64,000 nt of DNA from Mytilinidion resinicola (Eukaryota > Ascomycota > Dothideomycetes > Mytilinidiales > Mytilinidiaceae). The notes under the pieces were generated by a model that saw only the letters and a program-made list of their open reading frames with translations, had not been told where the DNA came from and made no database searches. Below, piece by piece: positions 21,796 to 33,194 of the stretch. The stretch spans positions 883,142-947,141 of the forward strand of contig NW_022985454.1 of the NCBI RefSeq assembly GCF_010093595.1, read 5' to 3'. Numbering within the stretch: the first letter of the stretch is position 1; each line of letters opens with the position of its first letter. The position numbers and the translations under genes were made by a program.

Positions 21796-23805
21796 ATGTC
21801 GTCTACAAACCGCACTTACGACATGGCGGCCAACATGGATCCCGGCTGGTTTGAGCAAGAGCTAGCCAACCTAGATGGCATCAAGCGTCAGAAGATGGCT
21901 GAGTTGGAGGGACTGCTACAGGACACTGCTCGAAAGCAGATCCAACTTGAGGATGAGCTGGAAGCGCTGTCCTCCCGAGAATTTGTGAGTTAAACCCACC
22001 CCAATTCGCAGCGCCATACGGACCGGTAGCCTCAGTGGGGCCAGATCGCTGCCTTGCGGTTTTTTCATTTCCTCTTGGAGACCACCCCACGAGGTACCTC
22101 AGAGGGTGATGAGGGTGCTCAAGCGCGTTAGAGGAACTATCTGATTTGCGCTATGTCGTCTGCTTGGGTATCTATCGCGCTTCAATTCTAACTCTATTCC
22201 ACTTCTAGGCACTACGCAAGCAGCTTCGAGAGGTGCGCACCTCGTCGCTGACTTTGCACTCGACTAGCTTGTATGGCTCCGGCAGCGGTGAACCGTACCA
22301 CCAGCAGTACGACACGAATGGCGGATTCGCAACCTTGACACCACCTAATACGCCAGAGAAGCCCACTCATAGGAAGGGAAAGAAGAACAAGCAAACCGAG
22401 TTCCCCGTGGATGTTCATTTCCTTACCCGCAGCCAGCATGGGGCCTACCTTAAGGCCTTCGGAAGCATCGTGTATATGAAAGGCATCTGGCACGAACTGC
22501 GCTGCTACATCTGTGGCGGCAATACTGCCACGACCGTTCGTACCGGGAACTATATCAATGGCACCACAGGGATGAGAAAGCATTTGGTGGAATCTCACGA
22601 CCTGAAGGCCGCAGAAGCCTCAGAAGTGAACGGAAAGGGCTTGATTCTCGACGATGAGATTATCAGGTTATGCTCAGTCCGCCAATTATCTCCTGAGGCT
22701 ATCCGAGATCTATGCCACGGTATTGAAAAGATTAAGAGCCGCACTACGGACATGATCATTGCAGAGGAAGATACCAAACCAGTCAAGCTATTGGGCTCTG
22801 TTGATGGATTGCCAACGGTAGTCAGATACTCCGATGGTTCGATGATCGAAATGCGTTGCTGTCTATGCGGCACGAACTGTTATGGGTCATCCTCAAGTCT
22901 CAGATTCTACAAGGGCATCTCGGGATTCATCTCACATCTGCAAGGGGCGCATAGTCAATACTACAGTGACCTCGAGGATCCTATTCTGACTAGAAATGAA
23001 TGGACTGTGCAGATGTGCACGTATAGGAAGCTTACGCAGGAAGAGGTAGAGAAGATCAAAGTTGAAGGCCCGGGAGGATACAAAGGTATGAACGACTTTC
23101 GTCTTGAGCATTGGTTGCGACCGTAGACTAATCATTACTTAGTCGAGTACTTCGAAGATCCTGATAAGCCAAGCAAAGTTCAGGACTCCCCCGACAATAT
23201 GGAACCGGAACTCAATGCCTCTAATGACGGCAAAGCGACCGTTGGCGCTGTTAGGGGCAGAGGGGGCAGTGAAATCAACTCACCGCAGACTCGCCGCCAG
23301 TCAAAGAGACTACGCCTCAGCCTACCAGAGGACAATCCAGTTGTCAAGCAGTAAGTGTCCGATTTTCTTCCTCGCCGCGATGCTATCTCTTGTTTTACCT
23401 AAGCTAACACTGTACCAGCGCCCCCGATTTCGGCATTTCCCAAGGCGTGGATGAGGTCCAGACCTTCGAAGTACCTAGCTTCGACATGGACCCCTTCTTC
23501 CTATATTGCCCTTGCACACTATCGGGACACCTTTGCAGCGAAGATTGCATGAGAATCAAAGTGTGCACTGTAAGTCAAAGTTATATCAACTACCGAAGAT
23601 CGTATTTAATCACCATCGTTTGTAATAGCTCGAGAGTCACGGTATCCAGTGCGCTTTTCGCGACCACGTCGCCCGGCCTACCTGCCTCTCAATGATATTT
23701 GGGACCCAGTGTCCGGCGTACGAAACGGACAACTGCACTTACGGCCACGACGATATCGAAGTCAGACAGGAAATCTTTCATGGCCATGTTTGCAACCAAC
23801 ATTAG
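21796..23805 (+). CDS. zinc-finger-family gene C, 533 aa
   Basis: Unknown family, apparently intact. Exons 21796-21984, 22209-23085, 23143-23350, 23419-23569 and 23629-23805 join in phase to 533 residues. Exon 1 is a coiled coil (LEGLLQDTARKQIQLEDEL) ending SSREF. Exon 2 starts ALRKQLREVR. Module 1: C162/C165/H188/H193 (ELRCYIC...GMRKHLVESH). Module 2: C280/C283/H306/H311 (EMRCCLC...GFISHLQGAH). Each module is followed by a helix-like segment with a conserved Cys and R-x-L (CSVRQLSPEAI, CTYRKLTQEEV). Exon 3 is basic (RRQSKRLRL), exon 4 has YCPCTLSGHLCSEDC, and exon 5 has TCLSMIFGTQC-x7-C-x3-H and ends HVCNQH. It is the best reference model for the family here. Confidence 0.85.
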
Positions 23806-25274
23806 CGCACGCTTGCGGGCCTACGGATAGCGGCTAGGACCGAATCTGCAACTGGAAAGATCTTGGGTTGTAGCGACATCGCCTAGCAACGTATTAGGCT
23901 GATTAGGATCTTTGCTGTCTTGATATAGTTTGAGCCTGACGGTCTTACAAGGGATGAGTATGTCCGTGCCGGGTTATGTTGTTTGAGACAACGGGGTGGA
24001 AAGGTTCTATAGGTAACCTGTAATGAGAAATCTCATTCTCTCTAGGAATGTTCTTTCGAAGAATGCCATTTGACTATCCGGTGATGCTGCTCTTGAGATA
24101 TCGTTGAATGGGGAGCGGTCGGTCGCCCCGGCGTCCGAGATCCTGTTGCAAGCCGGGGCTTGATAGGGCTCTTGGATTTACCGAACTGTTCGTACGGGAC
24201 TGGCCGCCAGTGACCATTCCAGCAGTCGGTAGTCAGGTGGTTATCCTACTGCATCCACCAACACGACATCGCCGATAAGGTTCTAACGAAAATGCAGGTC
24301 TACCGTCTCAAAACTAGTGGCGGACTTGGCGCAGTAGTCGGGCGTTAGAAGCCTTGCGTACCATTTCCTACTCCCGCTGCACCCAACTTCTTTGAGAGTG
24401 ACGGAGAACCCAAACTCCGGCAATTGTAGGTGTTCGAATCATCCTGTTCACACGTCTTGTAAGGGAATAATAGGTTCGCCATGTGTGCAGAGGGAAACAT
24501 TGGCGCATCGAGGGTCTAGAAGCAGGGATTGAAGCGAGAATGTGATATATAACATGTCGGACTTCCCACTCCCCCCACCCAGCCTCTTTTCCCGGACAAT
24601 CCCTGGCGCCAATCTCTGAGAGCAACCGATCGCGGTTTATTCTACTCGCCCCCGAGCCCGCAAAGCTTGCTTCCTGCAAGCCACCCTCTGCAACAGGCCT
24701 TTCTCGGAGCAAAACACCGATCAGATGAGCGACCTGGACCTTGAGAAGCTTCTAATTATGGCATCCGGCCCTTGCAATAGCTCATACGGGAAGTGGATCG
24801 TCTAGTCGTGCTTCCACCACCGACGCGTTTGTCACATTGAAAAGCCACCTCGAGTCTACGCACCGTACGGACTTCCGCTACACGTAGGCAACTGTCTATA
24901 CAGTCCCTTCGGATTGGTCAACCCGCTAGCCTTCCGATAACTTTCGCCTTGCTATGTTACAGGAAGAGGTCGGCACTCGAGCCTACTGGTTCAAGTCAGC
25001 CCTTTAAGAGACTTGAGGCTTCGGTGATATTCGTCTTCGTTTCACTAACCATGGGATGTGCAGATGAAATAGTGCCTTCGTGCAGATGAGCAGTGACTCA
25101 TGTAAATATTACCTGTCACTTTTTCAAATCCAGCGCGTAGACGGGTACACTGGCGTTCCCCCCGACTTGAAGCCCTGGTACTCTAGCCTCCTCCTCGCTG
25201 GTCATCGCGTCTTGTCTTCTCTTCTACCAGGTATCTCTACGATCGATTGTCTATTAGACACTCTAACTTGCAAG
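23806..25274. other. intergenic between genes C and D
   Basis: About 1.5 kb. I looked for family fragments on both strands and saw none. The last ~200 bases are the probable leader of gene D. Confidence 0.4.
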
Positions 25275-27203
25275 ATGTCGGACACTAAGACCCAGTACAA
25301 TCCATTCGGCGGCCAACTCGCCGACCTTGACAAGTCTTTCGAGCAGAACTCAGCAGAGCTACAGAAGATACAAGTCGATACCGAACGGATCTCTGCTGAG
25401 CTCAAGAACCCAGAGAAACTGAAAGTGGACACGTTCTGCCGGGAAACAGAACTTGAGGAGGAATTGGACAAGATTGAAGAGGAAAAATTTGTAAGTCTAG
25501 TGGCGGCTATGTTGTGTTGAGATCAGTACTAACCGTGGATGGGAATATAGAATCTTGCCAAACGAAATCTTGTCAGTCAATCCACAATTTAGCACAGCGG
25601 CCGGCCTCTCACTAACTTTGGATTTTTCTCAGGACCTCAAAAGACTAGCGCGTGTGCATCGCAAATCTCTACTTCCAGACTACCAAAGCCTGGCGACTCC
25701 GCCTTCACAGCAGCCCAAGGAACAGGCTTCCCCAAGCTGTTTCGACGATATTACCCCACCGCGGTCCCCAGTTGCACCCACGCTTCCAACGGTAATGCCG
25801 TTGGTCACTTCGTTGGCAAGCAGAATCCGTGGCCGCCCAAACTCGCAGAAGGAAGCCCAATCGCCTGTTCAGAGTGTTCAGGATGAGTTGAAGCAACCCA
25901 CCATCAATCATGCCTCCCTCTCGGGAGCTGCTCGCAGTCCTATCCCCTCAAATCACCTTGGACTTCCCTATTCTGGTTCCGAAGATGACCTCGATGATTC
26001 TGGTGACGATTTCGGGTCAGAAGCACTGAAATCCCCCAAAAGAAGACGGTGGCCAGACCATATTTTTGGGGTCAAAACCGAACGCGGGACTACCTATCTG
26101 GAGAAATACTCGCACGTTACTCGGCTAGATGATGGAAGGTGGGTTGAATTGCGATGTGGCATATGCGGTGTGAACAGCGGCAGCGAGAACAATTTTTACA
26201 AAGGTTTGAACGGCTTCAAACGCCATTTCAGCTGGTTCCATCATATGGCAAACCTTGCAGATGACCAGGTCGTTGCTCACTGCAAAGTAGTACGGCACTT
26301 GTCTACTGACGAAGTCGACGCCCTTCGTCTCGGACAACCTGGTGCTCCATCCATGCGTAAAGTCAAGGCGAGCGCTGCCAACCAGACTGATGTCGTGCTG
26401 CGGCTTTTCCCAACCATCGTCAAGCTTTCGAACGGAAAATATGTCGAACTGAAATGCAACGTTAAGGGTTGCGACATCAATAGCACCAATAAAGGAGCGA
26501 ACGAGACGACCGAGTTCAAAGGACTGAATGGATTCGGAAGCCATATCAGACGATCTCACCCGGAGGAGTGGGAACTTGATGTGGACTTCGCCGCGTTTTC
26601 ACCTCGCAAGGAGACTCCCCATACAGATCGGATCTTGTCTTTCTGCAGCCAACGTGAATTGACTGACAGAGAAGTAGAAGCAATCAAGCAGCGTGGCAGA
26701 GAGGCATATAAGAGTAAGTTCGACGTGGTGTTTCTGTTCATCAAAAGTATATTCTAACCCTCAACCAGTTACCTGCAAAGCTGCTTCCTACAAGCGAAGG
26801 CGCAGGAGCAGAACTGTTCGCTCCCCGTCGGTCGACGAAAGTGCAGAGTCAGCCGGCGACATGGTGAGCGAGTACGAAGATTCAGATCGCGGAGGGGAAA
26901 TCAAACGTGCCCGCCGGAGCGGAGATGGGTTGTAAGTCCAAGTCGGAGCACCTTCTACCCGAACGACTTTCAACTAATCCCCCAAATAGTCTGCGAGACT
27001 CCTGTATCAAATCCTCACCCCCGGCGTCTACTATCGGTGTGCGAGACCAGATTACTGTGGATATGTCTCGGCAGAAGCCGGAGCCGACACAATATCAGTT
27101 CGAGGAGTACTGCGCATGTACCCTCTTAGGTCATCAATGCGAAACGGTCGGCTGCACGAATCTCAAGTTCCCACAGATGCCCTTCCTCCAGTCTTCCTAC
27201 TAA
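25275..27203 (+). CDS. zinc-finger-family gene D, 564 aa, lacks CCCH exon
   Basis: Unknown family. Exons 25275-25490, 25551-25571, 25633-26713, 26769-26931 and 26990-27203 join in phase to 564 residues. Exon 1 is a coiled coil ending EEEKF, and a seven-codon micro-exon (NLAKRNL) matches the start of exon 2 in the paralogues. A long Pro/Ser linker and an acidic patch (SEDDLDDSGDD) precede module 1 (VELRCGIC...GFKRHFSWFHH, about residue 253) and module 2 (ELKCNVKGC...GFGSHIRRSH, about 354). The later exons carry YKRRRRSR and YCACTLLGHQCETVGC, but the frame then runs FPQMPFLQSSY to a stop. The conserved Cys and the final CCCH exon of A, B and C are absent. A CCCH exon sits on the opposite strand 110 bp further on (relic E), so local rearrangement is likely. 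Confidence 0.78.
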
Positions 27204-27312
27204 TTGTGTCCGAGAGCACGAAGGCCGTTGAAGTTTCCCGTCGTGCTCACCACTACCGGGCTTGTGTAAGGTCTCTTAGTACCCTATCCTGGCATTGTCG
27301 CGGCAATTCCAG

Positions 27313-27690
27313 CTAGTGATGGGCGTGATTATGGTCGAGGTAGATCCGCCTCCTGTGATCTCCAGCGTCATGCCCATCTCGGCAGTCGCGTAGTACACAG
27401 TGTTGCCCGCGGGCGATCTTAATGCAGGTGGTTCGGATGGTGCAAATCTCACTTTTTCTCGCACATCCAATCGTGAGACGGTTGCTGTATAATATGCTCA
27501 TTACAGCACCTCGTCTGGACATCTCTTGGTCGGTTACTTTGGCTGGTTTTCCTCGGTCGATTTCCTCGGGGGTTTCAATTGGCGCTTTAGTTATGATCTC
27601 TATCTGGTCAGACTGCAGGCAATTCCAAAAAGCACACCTTCTCGGCTTCTGTAGTATTCGGTAGCACCAATACAGTATCTTTGGTGCACA
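27313..27690 (-). pseudogene. relic E: inverted CCCH exon of the family
   Basis: The minus-strand frame ending with TAG at 27313-27315 reads CTIRTTCIKIARGQHC, VLRDCRDGHDAGDHRRR and ends HNHAHH. It aligns with the last exon of gene B (CNVRMTCYSVVNGREC, RDRGC-YDHED, RRRLY, HASH) and keeps C-x8-C-x4-C-x3-H. The frame stays open upstream to about 27690 but shows no CPCTLSGHLC block, coiled coil or zinc module, and a plausible acceptor (TATACAG) is out of phase with the paralogues. It is therefore a fragment. It lies tail-to-tail with gene D, which lacks exactly this exon. Confidence 0.62.
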
Positions 27691-28131
27691 CTACCGGCTT
27701 CATACGTGCTGATTTCTAGCTTCTACTCTCTGGTTCCTCTAAGAATCCAGCTGGCCGACAGTATTCATACCCGCCTTTCAAACGAGGCAAAACAACGCGA
27801 GCATCGGACGCCACTCGTTGCCTTCACATGCCTTACTTTACCCGCTGATAAAAACAGCACTGGCATACACTCATTAAGCCGAAAACACGTTTGCTTCGCG
27901 ATTCATAACCATGCTAGATAATCTTATGTTACTGCCTGTAACACTCCGCGTTATTCTCTGAGCCCTGTAACTATCACCCCTTACAACGGTCAGCCGTCGC
28001 GCGACGTAGCCCGGCTCGATTACCGATCATACCAACTACCACTCATCCATCTCGATCGCCATTATAACGGTAGACTGGAGCGCCCGTACAATTACGCTCC
28101 ACAACTCTATCCCCCCCCTCTTCTCCTTCCA
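27691..28131. other. intergenic, nothing supported
   Basis: No gene, repeat or RNA seen. Confidence 0.4.
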
Positions 28132-30292
28132 TCACACCCTCCACACCGCATCCGCCATCGCCACCACCTTCCCCATCTCATCCACATCATGCACCCTCAC
28201 CACATCCGCGCCCCCCGCCACCGCCGCACTCACCGCCGCCGCCGTCCCCCACGTGCGCTCCCTCGCCTCCTTAACCCCCGTAATCCGCCCCACAAACGCC
28301 TTCCGACTCGTGCCCACCAGCCACGGAAACGCCTCGAGCCCTGGGTACGCCCTCAACTGCCCCAAATTGCGCAGCAACTCGAGGTTATGCTCCTGCGTCT
28401 TCGCGAACCCGATCCCAGGGTCGAGGACGATGCGCCAGCGCCTGATCCCCGCAGCCTCGGCGGCGCGCACGCGCTCGAGCAGCTCCTCCGCGACGGTGGC
28501 GACGACGCCGCGGGGGTACGACGCGCGGTCGTTCATGGTCGCGGGCGTGCCGCGCATGTGCATCAGGCACACGGTGCAGCCCAGCCGCGCGACCGTCGCG
28601 AGCATGGCCGGGTCCATGGCGCCGGCGCTGACGTCGTTGACCATGTCCGCCCCGGCGGCTACGGCGGCGGCGGCGACACCAGCGCGGTAGGTGTCGACGC
28701 TGATGGCGATGGCGGCGGCGGCGGGGAGGGCGCGGATGGCGCGGATGGCGGGGAGGACGCGCGCGAGTTCTTCTTTGGAGGAGACTTGGGGCGCGCCGGG
28801 GCGGGTGGACTGGCCGCCGACGTCGAGGAGGGTGGCGCCTGAGGCGATGTGGGCGGCGGCGGTTTCGGACAGGTGGGTGGCGTCGTGAGGGGAGTGCAGG
28901 CCGCCATCGGAGAAGGAGTCGGGGGTTACGTTGAGGATGGACATGATGTGGGTTTTGCGGTGGGTGTGGTGGGGTGTTATGGGAGGTAGTTGGCGTGAAT
29001 GGAGCGAGAGGGGGGTATAGGAGGTCATAGGGGCGCCCCCGAGGGGTAGTCGGTTTAAGGCGGCGCTTATGGTGGTTGTTGGTGTTGTTGGGAGAGATTC
29101 GGTGGGGATCAGTCTGGGATGTTTAGCGCAAAGCGTTGAACAGAGGGGAAGACGCGGAAGGCAAACGTGGAGGATATAGATATGTGGCAGACGTGTGGGA
29201 CATACGTATGTGGTAGACGCGCAAGGTAGATGTGCTGGGTAGACGCGTAGGGGATAACTTACTCGGAAAGAGGGCGCAGGACGAACTCACGCTCAAGCAT
29301 CAACTTGTGCGGTATTTGTAGGCGCTCGTTGAGGAAGATTGTCTGATCGTACAGAAGGATGTCGAGGTCTATGTTCCGAGGGCCCTTGTCAATCAGCTTC
29401 ACGCGGCCAAGTTGATTCTCGATTGCTTGAAGCCTGTCGAGGAGCTCTATAGGGCTCAAGAGGGTTTCAATCTGTACAAAGTTAGATCAATTTTAAGTGT
29501 GTTTCAATAAGCATAAGACGTCGATGATGATTCACTAGGTTCAACGGTCCATTATGACCAATGAACGATGCTGCCTGAGGTATCCCAGTGAGTGCACCAA
29601 GTCGTTGGAACTTTCAAAAGACAGCAGTGCAAACTACGATGTGACAAAATTCGACACTGTCTTAGTCCTGGTAACTTGTTGAGCCACCACAGACAGCGGC
29701 AAGTAACGGGAAATTTCGAAACGAAGGCATTGCAAATTGGAAGCAGGTAAAATTGACATCTTGTCCTGTATTTGATAGTATGGCGGGGCACCGCAGACAG
29801 TGGTAACCGATGAGAAACGTTACAACATCGAGAAGATGATTGAGACATGAGATTTCTTACCTCGCATACACCGTTCAGAAAGTCCGCCTGATCCAAAACG
29901 TACATAGCAGACGTTTGCCAAAGGCTGCTAGTTCGTAGGATCCGGATATCGTGTCCTATTTCACCCTTAAGACCACCCCCCGACTCCATCGCTTTGCATG
30001 CCTCTTCAATCCATCGAATCCTGTCTCCGAGGTTACTCCCAAGGGCGATGAAGGCGCGGTGTTTCTCACGAGGCCCATCGTGGAAACGACGCACGAGGGA
30101 CTGTGTGAATGTGACAGGAGCCATATCACATACTTTTCGCTTTGGTGAGTGGGAGTGAAGTGAAGAGGTTGACACACCCCCGGCGAACAGACGCGGACTC
30201 CGAATGGAGTGTAATACGGCAGGGGTTGTATTTCGGAAGTTTGGCGAGACCGAGCTTTTAGAGGCTCTACAAGCGCTCGCGGAGATCCTCAT
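28132..30292 (-). CDS. bifunctional HPPK-dihydropteroate synthase (folate synthesis)
   Basis: Exons 29861-30292, 29263-29471 and 28132-29113 join in phase to 540 residues. The first ~75 residues are Arg/Ser-rich with few acids, like a mitochondrial presequence. HPPK (pyrophosphorylates hydroxymethyl-dihydropterin) shows FIALGSNLGDR (82-91), the QADFLNGVCEIET region and KGPRNIDLDILLYD. DHPS (joins the pterin to p-aminobenzoate) shows HIMSILNVTPDSFSDGG (about 268-284), LDVGGQSTRPG, NDVSAG, MHMRGTP, LDPGIGFAK and VGTSRKAFVG. The yeast protein Fol1 has a dihydroneopterin aldolase part in front, and nothing like it is seen here, so that step must be encoded elsewhere. The 389 bp first intron is unusually long for this window and contains a repeat. 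The ~550 bp divergent promoter is shared with the nitronate monooxygenase gene. Confidence 0.93.
29646..29817. repeat. imperfect tandem repeat inside the HPPK intron
   Basis: 29646-29714 and 29749-29817 (period about 103 bp) share AAAATT-GACA, GTCCTG, CACAGACAG/CGCAGACAG and GGTAAC-like parts. It lies wholly in intron 29472-29860. Confidence 0.5.
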
Positions 30293-30846
30293 CGAGGCGG
30301 CGTATTGTGCAACATCAGCCTTCCCAAGTGGAGATTTTGATGATGCTGGTGGTTAGGTGAATAAATCTTCATCGCGCCGGCTGCTCCGAGGACTAGCGCA
30401 GGGTCCATTGGCATTTTAATCGGGCCCTCGCCAAAATGGCATATTGAACCCTGCTTATTGGGTTTCGTCAAGCACCTGTGAGAGCGTTCGACCTGTCATA
30501 AGAGAGCGATGCCGTCTGCTCAGGCGCATGCTGCCTCGAGAGGCAGAATCGACCGAAGCAGTTGCCAGCACCAGCAGATGCTGGCGGAGATGCAGCTAGA
30601 TGGAGGAGGCAAAGCGTCCGCACTAAGCCGAGCGCAGTTAAACCCGGTTTCTTTCGGTGCCTCGGTATCTTCTCGATTGCTGGGGAAGGGCGTCAGACGT
30701 CGCGCCGTTCGACTCTCCGCATTCATTCATAAGATCCGGTCCTCGCACTTGCAAACACATCCTCCAGCTCCTCTCCACGCTCTCACCCACACAGAAGACA
30801 CACCCTTCCAGCATCCTCTCCTATTCAGAAAGCATCAACCGCCACC

Positions 30847-32103
30847 ATGGCCTCTCCGCGTACGCCACTTTGTTCCTTGTCACATGCACGTGCGCTGCTT
30901 CTAACAACTCACAGAGCAAATCCGCACCACGGCCACTGATCTGCTGAAGATCAATCACCCCGTCCTCCTTGCTGGCATGAACGTTGCTGCTGGTCCCAGG
31001 CTCGCCGCTGCTGTCACAAATGCTGGAGGTCTCGGTGTCATTGGAGGTGTGGGGTACACGCCTGACATGCTACGAGAGCAAGTCGCAGAACTCAAGAGCT
31101 ACTTGACCGACAAGAATGCGCCGTTTGGTGTTGACCTGCTGCTGCCCCAAGTCGGTGGAAGCGCGCGGAAGACCAAGTAAGCACTGTTATTCTCCAGCTC
31201 TCAACTATGCATCAGAACGCCTTAGGACCCGCGTGATTACTATATCACTCAGCAAAGGGATGATGATCCGAGGACCTAAGCTGACATTTTCATGTGATTA
31301 GCTACGACTACACCAAGGGAAAGCTCAATGAGCTCGTCGACATCATCATCGACTCCGGCGCCAAGCTATTCGTCTCAGCCGTGGGCGTCCCACCACAGGC
31401 CGTCGTCGAGAGGCTACACAAGGCCGGCATCCTTTACATGAACATGATCGGACACCCCAAGCACGTCAAGAAGTGCCTCGAAGTGGGCGTGGACATCATC
31501 TGCGCCCAGGGAGGAGAGGGTGGAGGACATACTGGCGATGTCCCGACTACAGTCCTCATCCCGACCGTCGTCGAACTCGTCAAGGGTCATAAATCGCCTA
31601 TGACTGGCGCCCAGGTACAGATCATCGCTGCTGGCGGTCTCTACAACGGCCAATCTCTCGCTGCTGCGCTGATGCTGGGCGCCTCGGCTGTCTGGATCGG
31701 CACACGCTTCATTCTATCAGACGAGGCTGGCGCCCCAAAGGCTCACCAAGAAGCGGTCCGCACCTCTGGCTTTGATGACAACGTCCGCACAATCATCTTC
31801 ACTGGCCGGCCACTCCGCGTGCGCACCAACCCATACATCGCGAATTGGGAAGAGAACAGGCAGCAGGAGATCAAGGAGCTTACAGGCAAGGGTATCATCC
31901 CCGCTGAGCACGACCTAGAAAAGATGGGTGATGATATCGATGACGAGACCATGGACAACGCTCGCCCATTCCTCATGGGTAAAGCTGCCGCGGTTGTTAA
32001 CGAGAAGAAGAGCGCTAAGGCTATCGTGGACGAGATGGTCGGAGATGCGGTCTCTTGGCTGCAGAAGGGCAACTCGTTTATCATATCGAAGCCCAAGTTG
32101 TGA
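30847..32103 (+). CDS. nitronate monooxygenase (2-nitropropane dioxygenase)
   Basis: Exons 30847-30859 (a 13-nt micro-exon, MASP plus one base), 30915-31176 and 31302-32103 join in phase to 358 residues. This FMN TIM-barrel enzyme oxidises alkyl nitronates such as propionate-3-nitronate. Landmarks: HPVLLAGMNVAAGP near residue 20, NAGGLGVIGG, PFGVDLLLP, GAKLFVSAVGVPP, QGGEGGGHTGD (about 162-172, with the active-site His region), AAGGLYNGQSLAAALMLGASAVWIGTRF and the FTGRPLRV segment. The start is chosen because CCACCATGG has an ideal context and the micro-exon restores frame. No targeting signal is seen, and it may be cytosolic or peroxisomal. Confidence 0.93.
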
Positions 32104-33194
32104 GCGGTTGAAATCGTGGAGTTGGATTAGCATTGGCGTTATGTACTTTGCCAGTTCTTGTAAAAATAATACGAGGTGATTGTTATTTGCTGGGCCGGTT
32201 CCTCTCCGAACCTCGAGCGTGTCTTCCGTAGAGCGGAAACTTCTCACGATAAACATGTGAAAGTCTAGGAAAAAGTTCGAAACTGTCACATGCCGCCAAT
32301 CTGTCGCTTCATTTCTTAGCCATCTATATCACGTGGTCGGCATCACCTTCCTTCCCGTACGCCCAGTACCTAGGTATAACGTCCCTCCCTGGAGACAATC
32401 TGTGGAATGCAAAAACGTAAGAGATGGATCTAGTGAAGGGATGTGGGGAGCGAGCAAACGAGAAAATTGACTTACTTTAGAGGTATATATTTTGTTTAAT
32501 TTTGACTGTCCTTCAACGAAATCACAATGGAAGCTTGACACGTTCATACCCCTTAGCCTAGTGGCGAAGGCTTGACAATTGTCATACCCTTCCAGCGTGA
32601 CAAGTCACCAAAAGTGTATTATTATCCTGCGTTGTGTTTTCTTTTTTGCCCTTGTGGAGGACCAGGTTCGAACTGCGCTCTAGCCGTTCATTTTTTTTTA
32701 TTTCACATAATTTAGAAACTTAGCGGGCGAAATCTTGGCCGATGGAGACTGCTGGCGGGTCGCGGAAAACCCACCGCGCCGGAAAATATAAGGGGTATTT
32801 TGACTGTAAATAATTTAGCCCGTCTTGAAGAACTGATCCGCGTTTCGCTCCTCCGACTTTCTCTCCACACTCAGCCTCGCACCTACAAACGACCCACTCC
32901 AGACATCTTTCCTTGGTATTTTTGATACTTTCATGCCGCGAACAGAATTGTTTTCAAACGGCGTACGCGTCAAGATAAGCCTCGATTGATCACTGTTTGC
33001 TGTCTTCGACAAGTGCCAACACATCACGTCGTCCCCGCTATCATCAGCCTTGTCCGCCAGGCATCAGCTCAAAGGCTTTTGCAGCAACTCGATACTGAAC
33101 GAGTCAACGAGGGAGGACTGCTTGCATTTTACGCGCTGTTCCACGGTCACCAGAAAAGAAAACTACCGCACGACTGCGAACGAAGACTAGCGTC
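32104..33194. other. intergenic, nothing supported
   Basis: About 1.1 kb, AT-richer than the flanks, with a TTTTTTTTATTT run near 32693. No gene seen. Confidence 0.4.

Noticed and set aside
27276..27470. 64-codon minus-strand frame overlapping relic E
   Set aside because: The adjacent frame aligns with the CCCH exon of gene B residue by residue; this one has no support.
28189..28842. 217-codon plus-strand frame inside DHPS
   Set aside because: It is antisense to a clear dihydropteroate synthase exon and is Arg/His/Gly-rich as expected of a shadow.
32655..32685. GGTTCGAAC, resembling a tRNA T-loop
   Set aside because: The flanking bases cannot form the T-stem, and no acceptor or anticodon arms fit.
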